Source: Microbacterium tenebrionis
GTDB lineage: Bacteria; Actinomycetota; Actinomycetes; Actinomycetales; Microbacteriaceae
Length of the DNA stretch: 64,000 nucleotides
Direction: 5' to 3'
Assembly: GCF_903645325.1 (NCBI RefSeq)
Contig: NZ_CAHJXQ010000004.1
Location: 1-64,000 of the forward strand
The translations under genes were made by a program, and so were the position numbers. The notes beneath the pieces are model-generated. The model searched no databases, had not been told where the DNA came from, and saw nothing but the letters and a program-made list of their open reading frames with translations. Shown here piece after piece: positions 23,781-32,293 of the stretch. Position 1 is the stretch's first letter, and each line of letters starts with the position of its first letter.

Positions 23781-24335
23781 TCAGCGCCGCCCGACGCCGG
23801 CGGCGCGCAGTCGATCGGCGATGAGGATGCCGAGCGCGGTCGCGCCGATGCAGCTGGCGAACGTGACCGCGAAGAAGAGGATCTGCGACCACAGCGGCTG
23901 CGATCCCATGTGGAAGAACTCCCACGAGAACAGCGGGTAGACCACGCCGAGCACGGCCGCTCCGGCGTAGTGCATCCAGGTCTTCCAGTACCGCCACAGC
24001 ACGAGCATGAACGGCAGCTCGGCCGGCAGCGCCCAGGACGCGTTCGTGATCACGCTGTAGAAGCCGTACCCCGAGAACGGCACGATCACGAGCCCGGCGA
24101 TGATGCCGACGAGGATGCCGACCAGGGGCCGGCGCAGCAGCCGCAGCGCGATCACCGACGGCAGCACCCACAGTCCCGTGATCGCCACCGACAGCGTCGG
24201 GTTGCCCAGCGACAGCAGCACGGTCGAGAGCCAGTTCGCGGGCGCCAGCAGCAGCCCGCCGGCCACGCCGAGCGCGGCGCAGGTCAACAGCAGCGTCGTC
24301 GGCATCGCCGATCTGCGCGGGGCGGTGCCGCTCAT
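23781..24335 (-). CDS. ECF transporter S component (YkoE-like), operon copy
   Basis: The 184-residue protein has five or six membrane helices with the YkoE/PF09819-type layout: W-V-L-P-S-V-I-A-L-R-L-L-R-R-P-L-V-G after the second helix, then a P-F-S-G-Y-G-F-Y-S-V-I-T loop and an E-L-P-F-M-L helix. S components bind the substrate and lend it to a shared ECF module. This is the last gene of the minus-strand operon that holds both ATPases, the T component and a siderophore-interacting protein. Its ATG overlaps the SIP stop by 4 nt. YkoE handles a thiamine precursor, but no thiamine riboswitch is seen here; iron context suggests another substrate. Confidence 0.75.
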   Translation of the reverse strand: MSGTAPRRSAMPTTLLLTCAALGVAGGLLLAPANWLSTVLLSLGNPTLSVAITGLWVLPSVIALRLLRRPLVGILVGIIAGLVIVPFSGYGFYSVITNASWALPAELPFMLVLWRYWKTWMHYAGAAVLGVVYPLFSWEFFHMGSQPLWSQILFFAVTFASCIGATALGILIADRLRAAGVGRR

Positions 24336-25207
24336 GCCAGCGGCTCCGCGGCGATCTCACGGGCCGTCTTCGAGCTCGGCGATGCGGCGCCGACCTTCCA
24401 GTAGCCGCAGAAGCTGACGGCGTTCCGATCGACGCCGCGCTCGGTGACGAGCTGCTTGCGCGCCCCGGATGCGAGCGCCTGCTCTCCCGCCGCGTACGCG
24501 TGGAACGGAGCATCCGGCAGAGCGATCCCGCGCAGCGCCTCGAGCGCGAGCGCCCCGGGCACGGCCGCATGCGGTCGCGCGAGCCACTGCACGCTCACGT
24601 CGACCGGATGCGCGAATCCGAGGGCGTCGTCCTGGCTCTGCACCTCGATGATCACGGTTCCGGACGCCGTCTCCGGCAGCGATGCGCAGATCGAGGCGAT
24701 CGCCGGCAGCGCCGTCTCGTCGCCGATGAGCACGACACGATCGGTGCCGCGCTCCGGGTTGAACATCAGCCCCTCGTCGATGATCAGCACGCGGTCACCC
24801 GGCTCGCAGGTCTCCGCCCAGCGGGATGCCGGACCAGCCGTGCCGTCGGCGGCTGAACCGTGCAGGGCGAAGTCGACGTCGATCTCGGCTCCGCGATCGC
24901 CCGCGGCCGGCCGGTACGCGCGCACCGTGTAGTTGCGCATGACCGGTCGCTCGCCGTCGGGGATCCGCAGGAACTTGAGGTAGCCGAACAGCTTGTGCGC
25001 CTTCGCCGGTACGCGTTCGAGTCCGGTGTCTCCGGCGACCGGAATGAACAGCCGGAACCACTGGTCGTAGCCCATCGGACGATACTTCTCGATCTCGCCG
25101 CCGCCGAGGGTGACGCGCATCCAGTGCGGCGCGAGCCGTTCGGTGCGGAGCACCTCGAGGGGGATGAGCTGCGTGCTGTGCGGCTTGACCTGTTTGCTGA
25201 ATGCCAT
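24332..25207 (-). CDS. Siderophore-interacting protein inside an ECF operon
   Basis: The 291-residue flavoprotein is a second SIP-family reductase. Motifs are R-N-Y-T-V-R-A-Y (about residue 91) for FAD, D-F-A-L-H-G near 113, G-D-E-T-A-L-P-A-I near 168 for NAD(P)H, and the ending F-C-G-Y-W-K-V-G. It sits between the T component (10-nt gap) and an S component (ATGA overlap) of an ECF transporter, so it is made together with the uptake machine. That pairing implies reduction or release of iron from whatever the transporter imports. An iron-box-like site heads the operon. Confidence 0.9.
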   Translation of the reverse strand: MAFSKQVKPHSTQLIPLEVLRTERLAPHWMRVTLGGGEIEKYRPMGYDQWFRLFIPVAGDTGLERVPAKAHKLFGYLKFLRIPDGERPVMRNYTVRAYRPAAGDRGAEIDVDFALHGSAADGTAGPASRWAETCEPGDRVLIIDEGLMFNPERGTDRVVLIGDETALPAIASICASLPETASGTVIIEVQSQDDALGFAHPVDVSVQWLARPHAAVPGALALEALRGIALPDAPFHAYAAGEQALASGARKQLVTERGVDRNAVSFCGYWKVGAASPSSKTAREIAAEPLA

Positions 25208-25217
25208 GCTGTGCCTC

Positions 25218-26051
25218 TCAGGCGGGTGCCCACGGGAACGTGAGCGAGAAGATCAGGGCGGATGCCGCGATGAAGGCGGCGATGAAGACGGTGTCGCGGG
25301 TGCGGAACGGCACGAGGTGTCGCTCGGTCCGTGTCGGGTGGGCGCCGAAGGCGCGGGCATCCATCGCCAGGGCGACGCGCTCGGCATGCCGGATGGCACC
25401 GGCCAGCAGCGGCACGATGTACCCCCAGCCGCGGGCCAGGCGCGCGAACGGCCCGCCGCCGCCGTGATGGCCGCGCACCCGGTGGGCTGCGCGGATCACG
25501 CTCAGCTCGTACCCGAACCGCGGCACGAAGCGGTAGGCGGCCAGCGCCGTGTAACCGATCCGGTACGGAACGCGCAGCTGCTGGATGCTCGCGCGCACGA
25601 GGTCGGGCCCGGTCGTGGTGAGCCCGCCGATGAGGGCGAGGGCGAGGATGGATGCCAGTCGCAGGGCGGTGGCGAACCCGATCTCGAGGGCGCCGGTGAA
25701 CAGCGTCCACCCGCCGACCCGGAGCAGCGGCGCGGTGCCGTCGACGCCGGCGGCATCCACCCACAGCGAGAACCCGAATCCGATGAGTGCGACACCGAGA
25801 GGGATCGCGAGGAAGAGCAGCGCCGCCGTGCGCGCGGTGATGCGGGTGCCGGAGAGGATCAGCGCATAGGCGAGCACGATGAACCACAGCGGCGTCTCGA
25901 GATCCTGCACGAAGACGAGCAGGACGATCGCCGGCAGGACCGCCGCCACCTTGGCCAGAGGATTGAGATGGTTCAGGTAGAGCCGTGCCGGGGCCGGGAC
26001 TCCGGGCGAATACGGGTCGATGGGCGCCGTGGGCGAGGTGATGGCGGTCAT
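25218..26051 (-). CDS. ECF transporter T component (EcfT/CbiQ-like)
   Basis: The 277-residue membrane protein has about five or six helices and the two cytoplasmic A-R-x motifs of EcfT coupling helices: an A-S-I-Q-Q-L-R-V-P-Y region and A-G-A-I-R-H-A-E-R-V-A-L-A-M-D-A-R-A-F-G in the C-terminal part, the latter a hallmark of the family. It links the two ATPases to the S component. Its ATG overlaps the stop of the upstream ATPase gene (ATGA). Confidence 0.88.
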   Translation of the reverse strand: MTAITSPTAPIDPYSPGVPAPARLYLNHLNPLAKVAAVLPAIVLLVFVQDLETPLWFIVLAYALILSGTRITARTAALLFLAIPLGVALIGFGFSLWVDAAGVDGTAPLLRVGGWTLFTGALEIGFATALRLASILALALIGGLTTTGPDLVRASIQQLRVPYRIGYTALAAYRFVPRFGYELSVIRAAHRVRGHHGGGGPFARLARGWGYIVPLLAGAIRHAERVALAMDARAFGAHPTRTERHLVPFRTRDTVFIAAFIAASALIFSLTFPWAPA

Positions 26052-26881
26052 CCGGCGGCCTCCGCGAGGATGCCGCGCAGCCGCGGATTCAGGGCGCGGT
26101 GCAGCGCGGGGAGGCGGAGGCCCGCCGACTCGAAAAGCCCGTCCGTGGCGAACAGCTCGACGGTCGGTCCCGATGCGTGCACCCGCCCCTCGGCGAGGAT
26201 CACGGTGTGCGTCGCGTGGTCGGCGACGAGTTGCAGGTCGTGCGTGACGATGAGGACCGTGGTGCCGTCTGCGCGGAGGTCCGCCAGCAGGCGCAGAAGC
26301 TCGTCGGCGCGGGCGCGGTCCTGCCCGAAGGTCGGCTCGTCGAGGGCGAGCACACCGGGGCGGGTGATCAGGGCTGTGCCGACCGATAGCCGCCGCTTCT
26401 CGCCGCCGGAGAGCAGGAACGGATGCACCTCGGCCTTGTGCTCGAGCCCGAACCGCCGGAGCATCTCGCCGACGCGTTTCGCGATCTCGGCATCGGGCAC
26501 GCGGCGAAGGCGGAGCCCGTGGGCGAGCTCGTCGAAGACGGTGTGCGCGATGAACTGGTGCTCAGGGTTCTGGAACACGAAGCCGATGCGCGAGGCGATC
26601 TCGCGCGGGGACGCCCGACCCGGGTCGAGGTCGCCGATCACGACGCGGCCGCGTGGCGGCGGGACGACCCCGGCCAATGCCTGCATGAGGGTCGTCTTGC
26701 CGGCGCCGTTCGCGCCGACGACGGCGGTGAGGGAACCTGCGGGGATGTCGAGGTCGATGCCGTGCAGGATCTCGGCGCGGCTGCGCTTCACGGTGAGGTT
26801 CCGGGCCTGGACGATCGCCGCGGCCGATTTCGACTCGCCTTCGGCTCGCTCAATCCGTTTCGTCTCGCTGCGCTCGCTCAA
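26048..26881 (-). CDS. ECF transporter ATP-binding protein, second
   Basis: A full ABC ATPase of about 277 residues: Walker A G-A-N-G-A-G-K-T-T, Q-loop F-Q-N-P-E-H-Q, signature L-S-G-G-E-K-R-R-L-S, Walker B V-L-A-L-D-E-P-T, H-loop V-T-H-D. The Q-N-P-E-H-Q and D-E-P-T-F-G-Q stretches are typical of EcfA. I place the start at TTG 26881, which overlaps the previous stop (TTGA). The first 22 codons come from a dispersed repeat (26828-26882) lying on the gene junction, so the native start may have been replaced. Confidence 0.82.
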   Translation of the reverse strand: MSERSETKRIERAEGESKSAAAIVQARNLTVKRSRAEILHGIDLDIPAGSLTAVVGANGAGKTTLMQALAGVVPPPRGRVVIGDLDPGRASPREIASRIGFVFQNPEHQFIAHTVFDELAHGLRLRRVPDAEIAKRVGEMLRRFGLEHKAEVHPFLLSGGEKRRLSVGTALITRPGVLALDEPTFGQDRARADELLRLLADLRADGTTVLIVTHDLQLVADHATHTVILAEGRVHASGPTVELFATDGLFESAGLRLPALHRALNPRLRGILAEAAG

Positions 26882-26882
26882 C
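26828..26882. repeat. Dispersed repeat at a gene junction, copy A
   Basis: A segment starting TTTCGACTCGC, with two CGCTCGCTCAA-type units around CCGTTTCGTCT, spans the junction of the two ATPase genes. A close copy lies after recQ at 49562-49624. Here it is translated as the first residues of the second ATPase. Confidence 0.7.
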
Positions 26883-27765
26883 GCCCCGTGGGGAGATCCA
26901 CTTGCGGGTCGCCCACCATCCCCGCGAGCTCCTCGGGGGTCAGCGGCAGCGGAGCGTCGTCGGGCAGGATGCCGCGTTCGCGCAGCATCCGACCCGCGAG
27001 CGTCGCGGCGGGCAGCCACACGCCCATCGTCAGCAGTTCGTCGGCGTTCTCGCGCAGCACCTGCCCGACCGGGCCGTCGAACGCGAGCCGCCCCTGCTGG
27101 TCGAGGACGATCGCCCTGGTCGCGAAGCGCATCGCGGCATCCAGGTTGTGCTCGACGAGGATGATCGCCCGATCGCCGGTTGCGACGAGATCTGCGAGCG
27201 CCTCGTAGACGTCGTCGATGCCCTGAGCGTCGAGGTTCGCGGTCGGCTCGTCGAGCACGATCACGGGCGATTCCATCGCGATGGCGCACGCGATCGCCAG
27301 ACGCTGGCGCCCTCCGCCGGAGAGGCGATCGGGGTTCCACCCGCGACGGTCCCACAGCCCGACACGGCGCAGTGCCTGCTCCGACCGCGAGAGCACCTCG
27401 TCGACAGGAAGGAGGAGGTTCTCGAGCGCGAACGCGACCTCGTCGAGCAGGGTGCCCGTGACGATCTGCGCATCCGGGTCCTGGAACACCATCGCGACGT
27501 CGGCGCTGAGTGCGGCAACCGGGGTCTCGGCGGTGCTCCGGCCCCGGACCTCGACCGAGCCGGTGACGGTCGCGGGCACCGACTGGGGGACGAGGCCGTT
27601 CAACGCCAGCGCCAGGGTGGACTTGCCCGATCCGCTCGGGCCGAGCACGAGCACGACCTCGCCGGGCGCGACATCGACGCTGACGGACCTCGGTGAGGGG
27701 TGCGTCGCGCCGGCGTGGGTGATCGACAGATCACGCACGCGGAGATGAGGCGCGGACGGAGGCAC
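26878..27765 (-). CDS. ECF transporter ATP-binding protein, first
   Basis: This 295-residue ABC ATPase opens the operon. Walker A G-P-S-G-S-G-K-S-T is near residue 42, Q-loop F-Q-D-P-D-A-Q near 93, signature L-S-G-G-G-R-Q-R-L near 148, Walker B V-I-V-L-D-E-P-T and E-H-N-L-D as the H-loop. The C-terminal 60 residues extend beyond the core, as in EcfA subunits. The start is GTG 27765 with a weak AAGGGG ribosome site. An iron-box-like dyad ends only 5 bp upstream. Confidence 0.87.
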   Translation of the reverse strand: MPPSAPHLRVRDLSITHAGATHPSPRSVSVDVAPGEVVLVLGPSGSGKSTLALALNGLVPQSVPATVTGSVEVRGRSTAETPVAALSADVAMVFQDPDAQIVTGTLLDEVAFALENLLLPVDEVLSRSEQALRRVGLWDRRGWNPDRLSGGGRQRLAIACAIAMESPVIVLDEPTANLDAQGIDDVYEALADLVATGDRAIILVEHNLDAAMRFATRAIVLDQQGRLAFDGPVGQVLRENADELLTMGVWLPAATLAGRMLRERGILPDDAPLPLTPEELAGMVGDPQVDLPTGR

Positions 27766-27769
27766 CCCT

Positions 27770-27788
27770 TCAGGTTAGCTGAGCCTTA
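27770..27788. promoter_or_regulatory. IdeR/DtxR-like iron box
   Basis: TCAGGTTAGCTGAGCCTTA matches 15 of 19 positions of the actinobacterial iron box TWAGGTTAGSCTAACCTWA. It sits 5 bp upstream of the first ECF gene, where a bound repressor would block transcription. The presence of a siderophore-interacting protein in the operon supports iron control. Confidence 0.6.
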
Positions 27789-27825
27789 CCTGATGCGCAT
27801 ACGACCGCATGCGGGGCGCGACGGG

Positions 27826-28368
27826 TCAGACGCGGATGACGCCCGCTCTGCGCAGGGCGCTGCCGATCGCGAGCCCGATCACAGTCCACGCCACAGGACC
27901 GATGACGAACAGCACGGCGAAGCCGGCCGCCGCCCACGGTGCAAGCGTCGAGACGTGGAATGCGAACCACAGCGGCACCGCGATCACGATGCCGGTGACG
28001 GCGGAGGACAGCAGGAACCGCCAGGGCTCCCAGTGCCGGTATCGGGTGAGGGCGGACACGCCCTCCTGCACGCCCCCGAACACGACGGCGGCGAGCAGAT
28101 AGCGCCCGGCCATGGCGGGGACGAAGGCGAGGCCGATCAGCGCTGCGATCGCATGCGTGATGAGTGCCACCCACGGAGCCCGCAGAACCTGTTGGGCGAT
28201 GACCCCGGGGAGGACGTGGAATCCGAGGACGAGTCCGTACAGCGGAATGGCGCCCGCTGCGGCGATGACGTGGAGGCCCGCCCATCCGGCCGAGACGAGT
28301 CCCGTCGCGACGCCGACAGCGGCGCAGATGAGCAGCACGCGGGTCGACGGGACGCGGTTCTTCGGCAC
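27826..28368 (-). CDS. ECF transporter S component (YkoE-like), upstream copy
   Basis: The 180-residue membrane protein shares the plan of the S component at 23781 (L-L-I-C-A-A-V-G-V-A-T-G at the first helix, H-V-L-P-G-V-I-A-Q-Q-V-L-R-A-P after the second, G-R-Y-L-L-A-A-V-V-F-G-G-V-Q-E-G, R-Y-R-H-W) but sequence identity looks low. It lies upstream of the ECF operon on the same strand with a 60-bp gap holding the iron box. Two S components flanking one ECF module suggest either two substrates or a duplicated and diverged receptor. ATG 28368 is the start. Confidence 0.72.
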   Translation of the reverse strand: MPKNRVPSTRVLLICAAVGVATGLVSAGWAGLHVIAAAGAIPLYGLVLGFHVLPGVIAQQVLRAPWVALITHAIAALIGLAFVPAMAGRYLLAAVVFGGVQEGVSALTRYRHWEPWRFLLSSAVTGIVIAVPLWFAFHVSTLAPWAAAGFAVLFVIGPVAWTVIGLAIGSALRRAGVIRV

Positions 28369-28537
28369 CAGATCAGCCTAGCGGCGCGGTCGTCGCACGG
28401 GCCCGGCGGCAGCCGGTGAAAAGCCGTTCGTCGCCCGGTCGGTGCCGCTCGTCGCATCCGCCCGCCGATCGCCCCGCATCGGCCCCGTCCGGTTCCTAGC
28501 GTTGGATCACGCAATGACGCGCACACAAGGAGCATCC

Positions 28538-30823
28538 ATGTCATCACCTTCTTCGCGCCGCTCACGCGCCGGCGCCACCCTGGACGGCGAGCCCGAGCTC
28601 GTCGGCGATCCGAACCTCCCGCCCACCTCTCTCACTCCTGAGCAGGATGCCAAGGAATCCCGCTGGACTCTGCCGAAGATCATCCTCTGGGCCGCGATCG
28701 CGCTGCTGGGCGCTGTCGCCTGGACGATGCTCGCGATCGTCCGCGGTGAGACCGTCAACGCGATCTGGTTCGTGTTCGCCGCGGTCTGCACCTACCTGAT
28801 CGGCTACCGCTTCTACTCGAAGGTCATCGAGCGCTACATAACACGCCCGAACGACCGGCGTGCGACGCCCGCCGAGGTCAAGCAGGACGGCAAGGACTTC
28901 GTCCCCACCGACCGGCGCATCCTCTACGGCCACCACTTCGCCGCGATCGCCGGCGCCGGCCCGCTCGTCGGGCCCGTGCTCGCCGCGCAGATGGGCTACC
29001 TCCCCGGCACGATCTGGATCATCGTCGGCGTCGTGCTGGCCGGCGCCGTGCAGGACTACACGGTCCTCTTCTTCTCGATGCGCCGCGGCGGCCGCACGAT
29101 CGGCCAGATGGCGCGGCAGGAGCTCGGCAAGATCGGCGGCTCGGCCGCGATCATCGCCGCCCTCCTCATCATGATCATCATCGTGGCGATCCTCGCCCTC
29201 GTCGTCGTCAACGCCCTCGGCGAGAGCCCGTGGGGCGTCTTCTCGGTCGCGATGACGATCCCGATCGCGCTGTTCATGGGGGTGTATCTGCGCTTCCTGC
29301 GCCCCGGCAAGGTCACCGAGGTCTCGATCATCGGCTTCGTGCTGCTCATGGGCGCGATCATCGGCGGCGGCTGGGTCGCGGGCACCGAGTGGGGCGCCGC
29401 GATGTTCCACCTCGACCGCGAGGTCATCGCCTGGGGCATCATCGTCTACGGCTTCATCGCAGCGATCCTGCCCGTGTGGCTGCTGCTCGCCCCGCGCGAC
29501 TACCTGTCGACGTTCATGAAGATCGGCGTCATCGTCATGCTCGCCGGCGCGATCGTGATCGTGCGCCCGGAGATCTCGGTCCCCGCCGTCACGGTCTTCG
29601 GCGAGAACGGCCTCGGTCCGGTGTTCGCCGGGCCCCTGTTCCCGTTCCTGTTCGTCACGATCGCCTGCGGTGCTCTGTCGGGCTTCCACGCCCTGATCTC
29701 GTCGGGGACGACCCCGAAGCTCATCGAGAAGGAGCGTCAGACGCGCTTCATCGGCTACGGCGGGATGCTCATGGAGTCGTTCGTCGCGATCATGGCGCTC
29801 GTCGCCGCGATCTCGATCGACCAGGGCATCTACTTCGCGATGAACGCGTCGGCGGCATCCACCGGCGGCACGGTCGAAGGCGCGGTGGCGTTCGTGAACT
29901 CGCTGGGGCTCACGGGCGTGAACATCACGCCGGAGATCCTCACCGGCACGGCCCAGGCCGTCGGCGAGCCGTCGATCGTCTCGCGCACAGGTGGCGCCCC
30001 GACACTCGCGCTCGGCCTCGCGCACATCATGCAGCAGGCGCTGGGCGGTCAGGCGCTCATGGCGTTCTGGTACCACTTCGCGATCATGTTCGAGGCTCTG
30101 TTCATCCTCACGGCTGTGGATGCCGGCACCCGTGTCGCCCGCTTCATGCTGCAGGACACGATCGGCGCCTGGTTCCCGAAGTTCCGCGACGTCTCGTGGC
30201 GTCCCGGCGTCTGGATCTGCACCGCGATCATGGTCGCCGGCTGGGGCTACATCCTCATCCTCGGCGTCACCGACCCGCTCGGCGGCATCAACACGTTCTT
30301 CCCGCTGTTCGGCATCGCCAACCAGCTGCTGGCGGCGATCGCGCTCGCCGTGGTGATGGCGATCGTCGCCAAGCGCGGCAAGAACTACCTGCGCTGGCTG
30401 TGGATCGTGGCTCTTCCGCTCGCCTTCACCGCTGTGGTCACCATCACGGCATCCATGTACAAGATCTTCTCCCCGGTGCCCGCCATCGGCTATTGGGCGA
30501 ACAACGTCAAGTACCGGGAGGCACTCGCGTCGGGCGACACGAGCCTCGGCGAGACCGCCGTGCTCGAAGCCGTCATCCGCAACACCGCCGTGCAGGGCAC
30601 GCTGTCGATCATCTTCGTGGTGCTCGCGATCATCGTGATGATCGTCGCGGTCCTCGTCACGATCAAGGCGATCCGAAACGGCGGCGGCGAGAACACCGAG
30701 GACGAGCCGGTGGCTTCCCAGCGCTACGCGCCTGCGGGCTTCATCCCGACCAAGGCCGAGCGCGAGCTCGAGAAGGAATGGGAGCCGATCCTGGCAGACG
30801 AGCACCGGACGTCGGCGCACTGA
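28538..30823 (+). CDS. cstA: Carbon starvation protein CstA (pyruvate/peptide permease)
   Basis: CstA/BtsT-type permeases import pyruvate or peptides during carbon limitation. This 761-residue protein has about 16-18 membrane helices. Recognisable family stretches are G-H-H-F-A-A-I-A-G-A-G-P-L-V-G-P near residue 128, A-G-A-V-Q-D-Y near 167, S-G-F-H-A-L-I-S-S-G-T-T-P-K near 385 and D-A-G-T-R-V-A-R near 528. AAGGAG is 5 nt before ATG 28538; TAGCGT (28497-28502) is a plausible -10. ybdD follows within about 30 nt. Confidence 0.95.
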   Translation: MSSPSSRRSRAGATLDGEPELVGDPNLPPTSLTPEQDAKESRWTLPKIILWAAIALLGAVAWTMLAIVRGETVNAIWFVFAAVCTYLIGYRFYSKVIERYITRPNDRRATPAEVKQDGKDFVPTDRRILYGHHFAAIAGAGPLVGPVLAAQMGYLPGTIWIIVGVVLAGAVQDYTVLFFSMRRGGRTIGQMARQELGKIGGSAAIIAALLIMIIIVAILALVVVNALGESPWGVFSVAMTIPIALFMGVYLRFLRPGKVTEVSIIGFVLLMGAIIGGGWVAGTEWGAAMFHLDREVIAWGIIVYGFIAAILPVWLLLAPRDYLSTFMKIGVIVMLAGAIVIVRPEISVPAVTVFGENGLGPVFAGPLFPFLFVTIACGALSGFHALISSGTTPKLIEKERQTRFIGYGGMLMESFVAIMALVAAISIDQGIYFAMNASAASTGGTVEGAVAFVNSLGLTGVNITPEILTGTAQAVGEPSIVSRTGGAPTLALGLAHIMQQALGGQALMAFWYHFAIMFEALFILTAVDAGTRVARFMLQDTIGAWFPKFRDVSWRPGVWICTAIMVAGWGYILILGVTDPLGGINTFFPLFGIANQLLAAIALAVVMAIVAKRGKNYLRWLWIVALPLAFTAVVTITASMYKIFSPVPAIGYWANNVKYREALASGDTSLGETAVLEAVIRNTAVQGTLSIIFVVLAIIVMIVAVLVTIKAIRNGGGENTEDEPVASQRYAPAGFIPTKAERELEKEWEPILADEHRTSAH

Positions 30824-30854
30824 TCCATTGATGCAGAATCGGAGGATGGCCTCC

Positions 30855-31091
30855 ATGACGAATCAGACGGATGCCGTGACCGACCCGCTCCGCGCGCTCG
30901 CCGCGTGGACGGTCAGGGTCGGTCACGGCATCCGCTGGTACATGCGGGGTCTCATGGGCGACACCGCCTACGAGACGTATCTTGCGCATCACCGGCGGAC
31001 CCATACGGACGAGCAGCCCATGACCGAGCGGCAGTTCTGGCGAGACCGCATGGACGAGCAGGACCGCAACCCGGGAGCCCGCTGCTGCTGA
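30855..31091 (+). CDS. YbdD/YjiX family small protein
   Basis: The 78-residue protein is the usual companion of CstA. It has W-Y-M-R-G-L-M-G-D-T-A-Y-E-T-Y-L-A-H-H and ends in the family signature R-C-C. GGAGG at 30841-30845 is 9 nt before ATG 30855. ATG 30846 is an alternative start, preceded by CAGAAT at 6 nt. The function is unknown; conserved pairing suggests it assists or regulates CstA. Confidence 0.9.
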   Translation: MTNQTDAVTDPLRALAAWTVRVGHGIRWYMRGLMGDTAYETYLAHHRRTHTDEQPMTERQFWRDRMDEQDRNPGARCC

Positions 31092-31096
31092 TCGGA

Positions 31097-32293
31097 TCAG
31101 CCGGCCGGTGCCGCGACCCCGATGCTCCACACGAAGTCGGGGACGGTGCCGTTGACGGTCAGATCCCCGAGCTGCCGCGCCTTGAACAGCCACGGGTTGT
31201 GCGAGGCGACCGCGCGGGCGTTGCGCCAGTGCCGGTCCAACGACCGGGACGCGCTGATCGCGGACGCGCCGAGCGTGTCGAACAGCCGCGTCGCAGCGGC
31301 GGGAACCGACTGCGAGAGCACGACCTGGGCGCGGGCTGACGCGAATTCAGCGGCCACCACGGCGTCGCGATGCGCTGCGCCGTCAGGATCGTGCGCGGTG
31401 TCGGCGGCGAGCTGGACGGCTCTGGCGACCTCGTTCACGAGAGCGCGCGCCGTGAAGGCGGTGGCGTCGATCTCTCCGATCGTCTGCAGGACCTGAGGAT
31501 CGTGCTGCGTGCGCGTGGCGTTGCCGTGGCTGTACGTGCGGGTGCGGGCGGCCACGGCGTCGGCGGCATCCCGGCGCGTCGCCGAGGCGATGCCGGCGAG
31601 CACCGTGAGCAGCACGAGCTGGTAAACGGCCGTCTGGTAGCGGAAGCGATCCGCGAAGGCGCCCAGGTCTGCCTCGTCCACGCTGGCGTCCGTGAACTCG
31701 GCCGTGCCGGTTCCGGTCACGGGTTGACCGAAGCCGTCCCAGTCGTCGTCGACACGGACCCCGGGCTGACCGGTGCGGATGAGTGCGGTCGCGGCGGTGC
31801 CGTCGGCATCGACTGTCGCATCGATCCAGTCGGCGAAGATGCTGCCGGTCGTGTAGAACTTCTTCCCCGTCACCGACCACCCGCCGTCAGCGGCGCGCGT
31901 CGCCCGCGTGGCGTTCGTGCCGAGCGCGACGCCGCCGGTCTCGCTCCAGGCGTTGCCGACGAGGTCCCCGCCGACGATGCGGTCGATCCACGCCTGTCGA
32001 TGCTCCGAGGGCGGCGCCGCGAGCAGGTGCTCGACGAACGCGATGTGTCCGCGGAAGATCTGCGGCAGGTTCGAGTCGGCCTCGGCGAGTTCGACGAGAA
32101 GCTCGGCGAACTCGACCCATCCCAGTCCCTCTCCGCCGTCCTCCCTCGGGATGCGGAGGCATCCGAGACCGGCGAGCGTGAGCGCCTTCACCTGAGCCCG
32201 GGGGAGAGCCCGCTCGCGTTCCCTCTCCAGCACCCCACCGGCGATGCCGGGGAGGAGCGATCGGATGGCACTGACCGCGTCTGCGTGCGTCAT
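31097..32293 (-). CDS. Acyl-CoA dehydrogenase-fold flavin monooxygenase (DszC-like), second copy
   Basis: The 398-residue protein has the acyl-CoA dehydrogenase fold but belongs to the DszC/SfnC branch that uses reduced flavin and oxygen: an early G-L-G-C-L-R-I-P-R-E-D-G-G-E-G-L, E-A-D-S-N-L-P-Q-I-F-R-G-H, then G-N-A-W-S-E and V-T-G-K-K-F-Y-T-T-G-S. It lacks the acyl-CoA dehydrogenase C-terminal G-G-T-x-E motif, as expected for this branch. Its ATG overlaps the upstream stop (TGATG), so it is the third gene of an operon with a second DszC-like and a DszA-like enzyme. Substrate unknown, possibly an organosulfur compound. Confidence 0.8.
   Translation of the reverse strand: MTHADAVSAIRSLLPGIAGGVLERERERALPRAQVKALTLAGLGCLRIPREDGGEGLGWVEFAELLVELAEADSNLPQIFRGHIAFVEHLLAAPPSEHRQAWIDRIVGGDLVGNAWSETGGVALGTNATRATRAADGGWSVTGKKFYTTGSIFADWIDATVDADGTAATALIRTGQPGVRVDDDWDGFGQPVTGTGTAEFTDASVDEADLGAFADRFRYQTAVYQLVLLTVLAGIASATRRDAADAVAARTRTYSHGNATRTQHDPQVLQTIGEIDATAFTARALVNEVARAVQLAADTAHDPDGAAHRDAVVAAEFASARAQVVLSQSVPAAATRLFDTLGASAISASRSLDRHWRNARAVASHNPWLFKARQLGDLTVNGTVPDFVWSIGVAAPAG

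Noticed and set aside
27766-28440. Thiamine riboswitch ahead of the YkoE-like genes
   Set aside because: The conserved CTGAGA and related TPP core sequences are absent upstream of either S component or the ATPase genes.
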